Origin: Flavicella sp037132785
GTDB taxonomy: Bacteria; Bacteroidota; Bacteroidia; Flavobacteriales; Flavobacteriaceae
NCBI RefSeq assembly: GCF_037132785.1
Contig: NZ_JBAHZZ010000056.1
Location: 1 to 5,022, forward strand
Length of the DNA stretch: 5,022 nt
Direction: 5' to 3'
The position numbers were made by a program, and so were the translations under genes. The notes beneath the pieces were generated by a model. That model made no database searches. It was given only the letters and a program-made list of their open reading frames with translations, and was not told the origin of the DNA. This document shows, piece after piece, positions 1 through 5,022 of the stretch. Position 1 is the first letter of the stretch. Each line of letters opens with the position of its first letter.

Positions 1-1
1 A

Positions 2-106
2 AGGTACAGAGGTATGGAAAAAATGCATACTCAAAATCTGATGGAAGCTATTTGTTACAATTTATATAGAAGTCCAAGGATAATTGCCATTAATTCTAAA
101 AACTAA
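2..106 (+). CDS. DDE transposase, C-terminal end only (runs off the left edge)
   Basis: The second frame is open from the window edge to TAA at 104-106 and gives 34 residues, including YRGMEKMHTQNLMEAICYN and LYRSPRIIAINSKN. A pattern of Y-x-G, a short hydrophilic stretch, a helix and then YNLYR is typical of the extreme C-terminus of DDE transposases of the IS4/IS5/IS1182 type. It follows the catalytic core, so no catalytic residue is visible here. Position supports the call: the stop lies 130 bp before the IS tip, and the second IS copy keeps the same last codon and stop at 5017-5022. Whether the full gene is intact cannot be judged. The exact family is uncertain. Confidence 0.65.
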   Translation, partial: RYRGMEKMHTQNLMEAICYNLYRSPRIIAINSKN

Positions 107-235
107 AGGAAAATGAACCAAAAAATAGATCCATAACTAACATAACTAATGAAAATAAGAAAAAAAATATAAATTTTAGATTTAAAAAGTCAAAATTGAA
201 ATCTAAAAATGAAAAGAGCATTATGCAACGGTCTT
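101..235. repeat. Long inverted repeat, left arm (partner 4887-5022)
   Basis: Bases 101-235 match the reverse complement of 4887-5022 over about 135 bp. I count two adjacent substitutions (left CATAACTAAT against right CATAAACAAT) and one base of difference in an A-run (8 against 9). The match ends abruptly at 235/4887. The outer limit cannot be seen because the right arm reaches the last base of the window, so the true repeat is probably the whole IS. Near-identity in non-coding DNA implies recent duplication or transposition of one element. Confidence 0.95.
174..208 (+). terminator. Subterminal hairpin in the IS tail, possible transposase terminator
   Basis: TTTTAGATTT (174-183) and AAATCTAAAA (199-208) are perfect 10-bp complements around a 15-nt loop. 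The hairpin lies about 68 bp after the transposase stop and 27 bp inside the IS tip. It is preserved base for base in the right copy (4914-4948). A terminator or a block to outside read-through is plausible, but the stem is A/T-rich and no clean T-tract follows, so it could equally be a structural element of the IS end. Confidence 0.4.
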
Positions 236-504
236 GGTTTATGTACCTCACAGCAATCATTGATGTATAGAGCCGTAAAATAACGGGATGGAGTTAGTCT
301 AATAGCACGATAAAAGAATGGTGTTGTGATTTAGTAAATGACAGCATAGAGAAACATGGAGTTCCACAAATATTAAATTCTGATCAAGGATCCCAATACA
401 CAAGTAATTTTTACTCAGAACTATTGAAAAAAAAGAAATTAACTTACAAATTTAATCGTCCTAAAAAGGAGGGAGTAGCATATCCTCAAAAAACTATATT
501 TTAA
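235..504 (+). pseudogene. IS3-family orfB (rve-type integrase core) remnant, both ends missing
   Basis: The frame starting at 235 reads W-FMYLTAIIDV-stop-SRKITGWS-stop-SNSTIKEW, continues through HGVPQILNSDQGSQYTSNF, and stops at 502-504. FMYLTAIIDVYSRKI and NSDQGSQYTS are hallmark motifs of the IS3-family retroviral-integrase-like core; the aspartate of NSDQG (codon 382-384) is the second catalytic acidic residue. The element is dead. The first catalytic Asp (normally in an upstream DITY motif) was cut off at the IS junction at 235. Two TAG codons interrupt it at 268-270 (where Tyr is expected) and 295-297. Recognisable homology fades after about 445, before the third catalytic residue (Glu). 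The motif style suggests the IS3/IS407-like branch, unlike the orfB fragment at 2986-3255. Confidence 0.8.
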
Positions 505-506
505 TG

Positions 507-2696
507 TTATTCTTCAATTGAATAAATAATTTTAAATACAGGTTTGCTAGCAATATTTTCAGTATCATCAGCCTTAGCTTTTTTAACCTTTATATGATTT
601 TTTGTTTCACTTAAGATTAACCGCTTTCTTATCCCCTCAATCCTTTTTTCTTCATAAACTTTAGCCAAAGAATCTATCAATGCTGGATTTGACAAAGAAA
701 CACAAGTACTTTCGACAAAAGAAGAGTCTAAGATTTTTTCAGTCTCAATTTCAGAAGTATCTTTATTTGTTTTTTTCAATAAAAACATTTTAAATTCCTC
801 CTCATCAGTCAAATAATTTTTATCATATTCTTTGTTAAATTGCTCCCCTAACTGCTGCACAGCAATCTGTTTTTTTTCTATTTCTATATCGTTCAAATAC
901 AGCATCTCTATTATTAAGCCTTCTTTTTTCTTTTCCAAATCTTGTAATTTATTCAACTGCTTTAAATGAGTATTGCTTAGAGTAGTATCCAAATATGAAA
1001 ATTCAACAGACTCTAATTCCTTAGGCTCCCCTCCTACCAATCCTGACAAAAATTTTATAGGAGATGCTACTGTTTTTATTAATAAATTTTTTAATGTGTA
1101 CCAAATAAGTTTGTTAACATTCACACTAGGGTCATCTAAATTACCTCCTACTGGTATGTCCAAATTAACCACACCGTCTTTATCTTTTAATAAAAACAAT
1201 GCGAATTTTAAAGGCAAATTATACAAACCTCCTCGCTTATCACCTAAAGTGGCATTATGAACAATTAATTTATTTTGACTATCCAACTCTCCATTATGTA
1301 TTTTGGTATGCATTTTATAATACATATCTCCTTCTAAAACAGGAATTCCCATATAATCTAATGAGTAAATATTCAAATCCTTTAATTTAAAACCAGAGAC
1401 TACATACTTTAAATCTAGTTCCATTGGATCTAGTGGATTTATATTCAAATCTACTTTCATTTTCCCTCTTTTATTCAGTAACATATTTGCTTTCACATTT
1501 ACCCATTCCGACTCACTATTTATGGAATCAACATTTGCCTCAATACTTGATAGATTGTATTGAAAAGGCTGAGAAGTAGTAGCGTCGTTAAACTGAAGTT
1601 TCCCGTTGCTAATACTAACTGAATTTAATTGATAATATAAATCACTAACACTATCTATTTGAATGCTCTCTAGCTCCTCTTCGTCAATTACTTCATCTAG
1701 CTTTAAAAAAGTTTCAAAATTTGTAGAATTTTTATATAAAGTAAACGCTACAAAAGGTTTGATAAACTTTAAAGAATCAATAATATAGGAGTTTTTAAAA
1801 GGCTGTAATTCTTTTAAAACACAGTGAATTTCTTCCGCTTGTAAAATAGGTTTCTTTGAAGCGTCTATAAACTTTAAATCTTTTAAGTCTAAAAATCCAT
1901 TTAATGACAAAGAATCCAAATAATTGCTATTTCCTACAAAATTTATATTTGTTGTTAATAATCCTTCAAAAGCTTCCAGCTCAATAAAACTTTGTAAATA
2001 TTTAGTATAGACAGAAACATCTAAATTTTCCAACCCAATGTTTGCGTTAAAGTTTCCATCAATAGGGTCAAAACTTGTTGAAGAATAAAAACGACCACCA
2101 TCTTCAAAATTAAACTCTAAGTCCGCATTACTTTTGTCTTCCTGATTCCATTCTATATTCGGAATTAACAAATCTAATTCATTAAATACAAAGGTCTCAT
2201 TTATTAGCTGATCATTAAAAACAACTTCTGCATTCACAAATTCAATATTAGATAGACTAAATTTAAATACATCCGTAGTATCTATTTCTTGGTTTACCAC
2301 TAAAGAATCAGTAGGTGTTGTATAAAAATCAATTAAGCTGTCAAAGTTAAAAGTTGAATCATTTTCTTTGATAATATTTGTAGAAAGGTTTTTAATATAC
2401 AACTGTTGCAAAGTAATTTTTGACACTAAATAATGACAGGGTCTTGTATTTAAAATCAAAGTATCAAAAGAGACAAAACTAGTAGTATCATCTAACTCAT
2501 ATAAACTAAAATCAAAAATTTTAACCGTTCCCGTAAAAAGATTAATATCTATATCTTCTATATTTATTTTTCTTCCAAACCACTCTTTACTGTTTTTTTC
2601 AATAAGATTTTCTGCAACAATCGGCAGTAGCCAAAGGACTATACCAATAAACAAAATAAGAACACCAGAAGTAATTTTAATTTTTTTATTTTTCAA
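507..2696 (-). CDS. DUF748 / AsmA-like membrane-anchored envelope protein, 729 aa
   Basis: The N-terminus has a short Lys-rich head, then one hydrophobic segment (about residues 9-28), so the protein is probably anchored in the inner membrane with its body in the periplasm. The next stretch (residues 40-66, IDINLFTGTVKIFDF) is typical of DUF748/AsmA proteins, as are long runs of amphipathic beta-strands (about 70-480). The strongest signature is at 494-550: LPLKFALFLLKDKDGVVNLD, then PVGGNLDDP, then LIWYTLKNLL and the VASPIKFL segment. Residues about 560-700 are charged and helical with coiled-coil character, as expected for this family's tail. The family relates to the AsmA/TamB bridge-like proteins implicated in envelope lipid transport or assembly; the specific role here is unknown. 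The only standard start is TTG at 2694-2696: no ATG, GTG or TTG lies upstream before the in-frame stop at 2763-2765, and the hydrophobic segment must be included. No disruption is seen over the full length. The gene stands alone, between IS remnants. Confidence 0.88.
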   Translation of the reverse strand: MKNKKIKITSGVLILFIGIVLWLLPIVAENLIEKNSKEWFGRKINIEDIDINLFTGTVKIFDFSLYELDDTTSFVSFDTLILNTRPCHYLVSKITLQQLYIKNLSTNIIKENDSTFNFDSLIDFYTTPTDSLVVNQEIDTTDVFKFSLSNIEFVNAEVVFNDQLINETFVFNELDLLIPNIEWNQEDKSNADLEFNFEDGGRFYSSTSFDPIDGNFNANIGLENLDVSVYTKYLQSFIELEAFEGLLTTNINFVGNSNYLDSLSLNGFLDLKDLKFIDASKKPILQAEEIHCVLKELQPFKNSYIIDSLKFIKPFVAFTLYKNSTNFETFLKLDEVIDEEELESIQIDSVSDLYYQLNSVSISNGKLQFNDATTSQPFQYNLSSIEANVDSINSESEWVNVKANMLLNKRGKMKVDLNINPLDPMELDLKYVVSGFKLKDLNIYSLDYMGIPVLEGDMYYKMHTKIHNGELDSQNKLIVHNATLGDKRGGLYNLPLKFALFLLKDKDGVVNLDIPVGGNLDDPSVNVNKLIWYTLKNLLIKTVASPIKFLSGLVGGEPKELESVEFSYLDTTLSNTHLKQLNKLQDLEKKKEGLIIEMLYLNDIEIEKKQIAVQQLGEQFNKEYDKNYLTDEEEFKMFLLKKTNKDTSEIETEKILDSSFVESTCVSLSNPALIDSLAKVYEEKRIEGIRKRLILSETKNHIKVKKAKADDTENIASKPVFKIIYSIEE

Positions 2697-2754
2697 AACA
2701 AGAGGATTAAGTAATAATATAGGTCGTCTATTTTCATGAAAACAAACAAGTGTG

Positions 2755-2784
2755 TAAATATACTAATTACTCTTTGGTATTCAA
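2755..2784 (-). promoter_or_regulatory. Putative Bacteroidota-type promoter for the DUF748-like gene
   Basis: On the minus strand TTG (2784-2782) is followed after 19 nt by TATATTTA (2762-2755). This matches the Bacteroidota consensus of a TTTG/TTG -33 box, a spacer of about 19-21 nt and TAnnTTTG at -7, except for the last base of the -7 box. Transcription would start near 2750, giving a leader of roughly 50-55 nt before the TTG start codon. No Shine-Dalgarno sequence is evident, as is common in this phylum. In DNA this A/T-rich such matches also occur by chance. Confidence 0.4.
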
Positions 2785-2788
2785 TACC
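2776..2788. promoter_or_regulatory. Perfect 13-bp palindrome over the putative -33 box
   Basis: GGTATTCAATACC is a perfect inverted repeat (6+1+6) overlapping the TTG of the proposed promoter, a suitable position for a repressor-type operator. It also lies only about 14 bp outside the end of the ISAs1 remnant, so it may instead belong to the old insertion target. No second copy was seen in the window. Confidence 0.25.
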
Positions 2789-2801
2789 TCTATATTCTTC
2801 A

Positions 2802-2985
2802 CAGGGCAAACTCACACTTTTATGTTTAGCACTTTTAAAAGGTAATGATGATTCCACCCCGCTTTAAGTCTCTTGCCAGCAACACCTTGTTTTTCAGTTT
2901 TTTCATTTTTCAATAGATTTAGTGCTATCTTAAGTGAAATTGAATAATTTTGAGCTGCGTTGTTCTTTCTCTTTCTTGAAACAAT
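2802..2985 (-). pseudogene. ISAs1-family transposase, C-terminal remnant with IS end
   Basis: Read on the minus strand, about 2979 to 2812 encodes SRKRKNNAAQNYSISLKIAL, then NLLKNEKTEK, then RLKAGWNHHYLLKVLNIKV and a TGA stop at 2814-2812. The patterns N-A-x-N-x-(S/A)-I, A-L-N-L-L and K-R-x-x-A-x-W-(D/N)-x-x-Y-L-L are the conserved C-terminal signature of ISAs1 (H-repeat-associated) transposases. Only about the last 55 residues survive, so it is inactive. The flanking bases from 2802 read CAGGGCAAACTC, which fits an ISAs1-type terminal repeat, so the element's outer end is probably preserved at 2802. An ATG at 3007-3009 gives a 65-codon open frame, but its first ten or so codons are antisense to the neighbouring IS3 fragment and are not original. 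Confidence 0.75.
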
Positions 2986-3255
2986 ATACAAATGAGTATG
3001 ACAGAACAATACGATCCTTATGAAAACGCTGTTGCTGAAAGAATTAACAGAACTTTAAAATATGAATACGGATTAAAAAGAACTATTAAAAACACCAAAT
3101 TAGCAGAGAAAATGACCAAACAAGCTGTAAATATTTATAATGATTTGAGACCATACTTTAGTCTAAACCTTAGAAAACCTAATGATGTATACTTAAATCC
3201 TAATATTGAATACAAATCTTATAAAAGAAATAAAAAAGATTTGATTTTTTACTAA
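2986..3255 (+). pseudogene. IS3-family orfB transposase, C-terminal remnant carrying the catalytic Glu
   Basis: The frame gives IQMSMTEQYDPYENAVAERI, then NRTLKYEYGL, and ends ...NDLRPYFSLNLRKPNDVYLN plus a Lys-rich tail, stopping at 3253-3255. SMTE-x-YDPYENA-x-AER-x-N is the canonical third-acidic-residue region of IS3-family integrase cores (IS150-like branch); the catalytic Glu of AER is codon 3037-3039. RP-x-x-SL and the following (K/T)P-x-x-V-Y are the family's C-terminal signature. Everything before it, including both catalytic Asp residues, is missing, and homology starts abruptly at the junction with the ISAs1 remnant. An ATG at 2992 could in principle start an 87-residue product, but this lacks a full catalytic site and is unlikely to be functional. 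Confidence 0.85.
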
Positions 3256-3277
3256 CTTGAGAACTCGTAGAAAAGCT

Positions 3278-3322
3278 ATTCTATTTTTTTCGGCTAACTA
3301 AAAAGCCAAAAAAAATTAGAAT
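3278..3322 (+). terminator. Strong imperfect hairpin after the IS3 orfB remnant
   Basis: ATTCTA + T7 + CGGCT (3278-3295) pairs with AGCC + A8 + TTAGAAT (3304-3322) around a short A-rich loop. The stem is roughly 17 bp with one unpaired base on each side. It lies 23 bp past the orfB stop, where IS3-type elements often carry a terminator-like stem. Having T and A runs in its arms, it could terminate transcription from either side and would insulate the gene at 3399 from upstream reading. Confidence 0.5.
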
Positions 3323-3346
3323 AACTTTGCGGTAACAACAAAAAAA

Positions 3347-3364
3347 GGGCAACCTATATCAGTA
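3347..3364 (+). other. Possible right-hand terminal repeat of the IS3-like element
   Basis: GGGCAACCTATATCAGTA, about 90 bp after the orfB stop and past the hairpin, resembles right ends I associate with Bacteroidota IS3-family elements (inward reading TACTGA-x-ATAGGTTGCCC). The matching left end is not in the window, so this rests on recall and position only. If right, the gene starting at 3399 begins about 35 bp outside the old IS, and its promoter may lie in or across the IS end. Confidence 0.25.
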
Positions 3365-3398
3365 TAATACAAATTGAAGAAACATCTCTATAAAATAT

Positions 3399-4577
3399 AT
3401 GATATTAAAACTTAAAAAGAAAGAACAAATAAATCTAAAAACAGTAGCCTCTAATTATGGCATTTTTAGAGTCCCAAAATTCATTCTAAAAAACGAAAAA
3501 ATTATTTTCTATGTAAATAATGATGGTGATTTTTCAGAACTTGATCAGGCTAAGTTTTTAGTTTTCTCTAATGGCAAGATTGATATCATTAATATAGACA
3601 AGGAACTTATCAAATCTAAAAAGAATGATGAGTATGAGAAAGATTCCGTAGAGCTTATTACTCATAACAACGACATACTTGCATTTGTTACAAAAAGAAA
3701 AAAAACAGGAAACTACGATAATGTTAAATATCTAAGTCATATATTGAAATTTGATACAGACAAATTACAAGAACCAACAATTATTACACTAACCAATGAA
3801 TTAGAGGCTGTAGATACAAAACATAGGAAAGGTCGAATATTTTGTAGACAACCTTCTATCCGTAGAGTATATTCATCTAATAATAATGAATTCCCAACGA
3901 TAATATACGATGGCAACGATCAATTCAATATCAACACAATAAAAATAGATTTCAAAAACCTCACGGCAGAATGGACATGTACTAAAGAAATAGATTTTAC
4001 AAGGCTTGATTTGGCCGATAGCTGTTCTTTTATTGGAACACCCGAAGCTTTAGATTATTTGGGCAACCCAAATGAATATGAATACAGGTCCATGCCTTAT
4101 TACCAATTTAGCAGTTTGTTAATGAATGATGAAGGAATTATTTTTTTTGCAATGGGAACACGTGATAGTTTCCGTAAATATGGAATGTATCGATATGTGT
4201 TTTTAGGAAAATTAGAAAAAATAGAGAAAAAATACGAACTATCTAAAGTTTATGAAAAAGCATTTTTTGATGCCGAGGAATATGAAGGTAAGCTAGGTAT
4301 AAAATTTGGTAGAACAGCCCTATTTTCAACTGACCAAAAACATGTAATAATCTACTCAGAATATAAATCTTCTGATCCATGGGGATTTAGAGAAAAGGTC
4401 TTTAATTTGGAACAAGAAATCCTTTACGATGTAGAGTTTCCTAGAGGATTCAATAAACATAAAATCATTGATATTAATAATAACCTTGTGTTAACTTTTG
4501 GTGAGAATTCTAAATCAGAAGATATTCTAACAATATTTGATTTTGACATTTTAAAAACTACTGCCAACAAAACATAA
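3399..4577 (+). CDS. Hypothetical protein, 392 aa, possible beta-propeller-like repeat fold
   Basis: I do not recognise this protein. It has no signal peptide, transmembrane segment or obvious catalytic motif, so it is probably cytoplasmic. It is rich in Lys, Asp, Asn, Phe and Tyr. A hydrophobic beta-strand followed by a polar turn recurs: KIIFYVNNDG (about 34-43), DILAFVTK (92-99), PTIIYDGN (166-173), GIIFFAMGT (246-254), HVIIYSEY (315-322) and NLVLTFGEN (372-380). The spacing of roughly 55-80 residues suggests a five- or six-bladed propeller or a similar repeated beta-sheet; this is inference from pattern alone. The start at ATG 3399 is the first in frame, with no Shine-Dalgarno sequence. 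There are no internal stops over 1.18 kb and the coding pattern looks intact. It lies downstream of an IS3 remnant and upstream of a non-coding repeat region, with no partner gene. It could be a lone accessory gene or the surviving part of a lost operon. Confidence 0.8.
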   Translation: MILKLKKKEQINLKTVASNYGIFRVPKFILKNEKIIFYVNNDGDFSELDQAKFLVFSNGKIDIINIDKELIKSKKNDEYEKDSVELITHNNDILAFVTKRKKTGNYDNVKYLSHILKFDTDKLQEPTIITLTNELEAVDTKHRKGRIFCRQPSIRRVYSSNNNEFPTIIYDGNDQFNINTIKIDFKNLTAEWTCTKEIDFTRLDLADSCSFIGTPEALDYLGNPNEYEYRSMPYYQFSSLLMNDEGIIFFAMGTRDSFRKYGMYRYVFLGKLEKIEKKYELSKVYEKAFFDAEEYEGKLGIKFGRTALFSTDQKHVIIYSEYKSSDPWGFREKVFNLEQEILYDVEFPRGFNKHKIIDINNNLVLTFGENSKSEDILTIFDFDILKTTANKT

Positions 4578-4590
4578 AAATAATAAGGGT

Positions 4591-4663
4591 TAAGTGCCAA
4601 ACCCAAAGTTGGTACATATTAACAAAGTCCGCCAAATTTAAAATTTGGCTAAGTGCTAAACCG
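4591..4663 (+). repeat. Spaced 14-bp direct repeat after the hypothetical gene
   Basis: TAAGTGCCAAACCC (4591-4604) recurs as TAAGTGCTAAACCG (4650-4663), 12 of 14 bases identical and offset by 59 bp. The first copy is also part of a small hairpin, GGGTT (4587-4591) with AACCC (4600-4604). Between the copies lies the palindrome at 4631-4649. The unit is suggestive of a recombination or mobile-cassette boundary, but no recombinase or known site type is identified. Confidence 0.5.
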
Positions 4664-4849
4664 AAAAGTAAATACGTTTTAATCCCTTACTATTCTTATA
4701 CAGACAGTCTGCCGTTTTATGCCCAATTAAAAAAAATCACTGAGAATTCATTTGGTATAGCTTTATTGTTTGTGACTTTACTTTACAATTATAAGTTTGC
4801 AGAACAATTAAGCACACTTCCCAAAACGAACCCAGTATCGAAGAATTAA
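4628..4849 (+). other. Start-less open frame, possible gene fragment
   Basis: The frame ending at TAA 4847-4849 is open back to 4547 with no ATG. Its later part reads protein-like: KSKYVLIPYYSYTDSLPFYA (from 4667), then a hydrophobic FGIALLFVTLLYNYKFAEQL. About 100 codons without a stop is longer than expected by chance in DNA this A/T-rich. No start codon is available and I recognise no family. It may be the tail of a decayed gene, or chance. Confidence 0.2.
4631..4649 (+). terminator. Perfect 19-bp palindrome GCCAAATTT-A-AAATTTGGC, possible terminator
   Basis: The two 9-bp arms are perfect complements around a single A. The palindrome lies 54 bp after the stop of the 392-residue gene, so it may help end that transcript. 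It lacks a following T-tract, its one-base centre makes a tight hairpin unlikely without fraying, and it may instead belong to the repeat unit around it. Confidence 0.35.
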
Positions 4850-4886
4850 GAATTCCCTTTAATAATTCGTTATCGTCTGATAATTT

Positions 4887-5022
4887 AAGACCGTTGCATA
4901 ATGCTCTTTTCATTTTTAGATTTCAATTTTGACTTTTTAAATCTAAAATTTATATTTTTTTTTCTTATTTTCATTGTTTATGTTAGTTATGGATCTATTT
5001 TTTGGTTCATTTTCCTTTAGTT
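4887..5022 (-). mobile_element. 3' end of the same insertion sequence, right copy, inverted
   Basis: This is the reverse complement of 101-235 with two substitutions and one extra A. The IS tip is at 4887 (AAGACCGTTGCATAATGC) and the element runs out of the window to the right. On the minus strand the last two codons of its transposase (AAC, then the TAA stop) occupy 5022-5017, so its gene lies just beyond the edge and reads towards this window. The subterminal hairpin is preserved at 4914-4948. Together with the left copy it brackets 236-4886 with convergent ISs. Confidence 0.9.

Larger units (their letters stand above)
1..235 (+). mobile_element. 3' end of an insertion sequence (IS5-like, tentative), left copy
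   Basis: This is the right-hand part of an IS whose body lies outside the window. It holds the transposase C-terminus (stop at 104-106), an A/T-rich non-coding tail, and a terminal segment ending in GCATTATGCAACGGTCTT at 235. Bases 101-235 recur almost exactly, inverted, at 4887-5022, and homology stops at the same base in both copies, which fixes the inner IS end at about 235. Read inward from the tip the end begins AAGACCGTTGCATAATGC, which resembles the GAGACC-TTTGCA type of tip I associate with some IS5-family elements of Bacteroidota; that family assignment is from memory and tentative. The IS abuts, and appears to have cut, the IS3-family orfB remnant that starts at 235. Confidence 0.8.
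4578..4886. other. Non-coding spacer with repeats, up to the right IS copy
   Basis: This 309-bp stretch has no ATG-started gene that I can support. It contains the direct repeat 4591-4604/4650-4663, the palindrome 4631-4649 and an open frame without a start codon (see separate entries). The arrangement of short related repeats and palindromes resembles the spacers seen between accessory genes in many Bacteroidota. The right IS end interrupts it at 4887. Confidence 0.5.

Noticed and set aside
973..1390. Two plus-strand open frames of 95 and 63 codons within the DUF748-like gene
   Set aside because: They are antisense shadows of a well-supported minus-strand gene and their translations show no family features.
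2812..3009. Minus-strand 65-codon frame as a genuine small gene
   Set aside because: Its first codons are antisense to the IS3 remnant, and the rest matches the C-terminal signature of ISAs1 transposases. It is a chimeric remnant.
4424..4606. Minus-strand 60-codon open frame over the end of the 392-aa gene
   Set aside because: It overlaps the intact plus-strand gene and has no recognisable features or start signals, so it is treated as a shadow.
4587..4663. Integron attC site
   Set aside because: Repeats and a palindrome follow a lone gene, but I cannot identify a proper GTTRRRY/RYYYAAC pair with the usual paired internal boxes, and no integrase is present.
4740..4886. Minus-strand open frame of about 48 codons next to the right IS end
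   Set aside because: It has no start codon at a sensible place before the IS tip, no recognisable motif, and competes with an open frame on the other strand.
1..5022. CRISPR array, tRNA, rRNA or defence-system gene cluster
   Set aside because: No regularly spaced repeats, no tRNA-like cloverleaf or rRNA-like sequence, and no nuclease, helicase, reverse transcriptase or toxin-antitoxin motifs were seen in any reading.

Overview
The window is about 70% A+T. Its start regions lack Shine-Dalgarno sequences, one upstream region matches a Bacteroidota-type promoter, and it carries a DUF748/AsmA-like envelope protein plus several insertion-sequence (IS) families common in that phylum. A member of the Bacteroidota, most likely a flavobacterium-like organism, is the best guess. 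It looks like an accessory region crowded with IS debris, not a housekeeping locus.

Layout, left to right. Bases 1-235 are the 3' end of an IS: the last 34 codons of a DDE transposase, then its non-coding tail and terminal repeat. The same tail recurs in inverted orientation at 4887-5022, where the window stops on the last sense codon of the second copy's transposase. The two IS copies therefore converge on a central segment (236-4886, about 4.65 kb). That segment holds, in order: a decayed IS3-family orfB fragment with two in-frame TAG stops (235-504); an intact minus-strand gene for a 729-residue DUF748/AsmA-like membrane-anchored protein starting at TTG (507-2696) with a plausible promoter at 2755-2784; the last part of an ISAs1-family transposase on the minus strand (2802 to about 2985); the last part of a second IS3-family orfB on the plus strand (about 2986-3255) followed by a strong hairpin; an intact 392-residue protein of unknown function with a repeated beta-strand pattern (3399-4577); and about 300 bp of non-coding sequence containing a perfect palindrome and a spaced direct repeat.

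Only the DUF748-like gene and the 392-residue gene look functional. They point in opposite directions, are separated by IS fragments, and show no sign of acting together. The region is best read as two cargo genes stranded among at least four partial IS elements and bracketed by inverted copies of one more recent IS. That arrangement could act as a composite transposon or an invertible segment. I found no CRISPR array, tRNA, rRNA, toxin-antitoxin pair, reverse transcriptase or recognisable defence system. The least explained item is the 392-residue protein.
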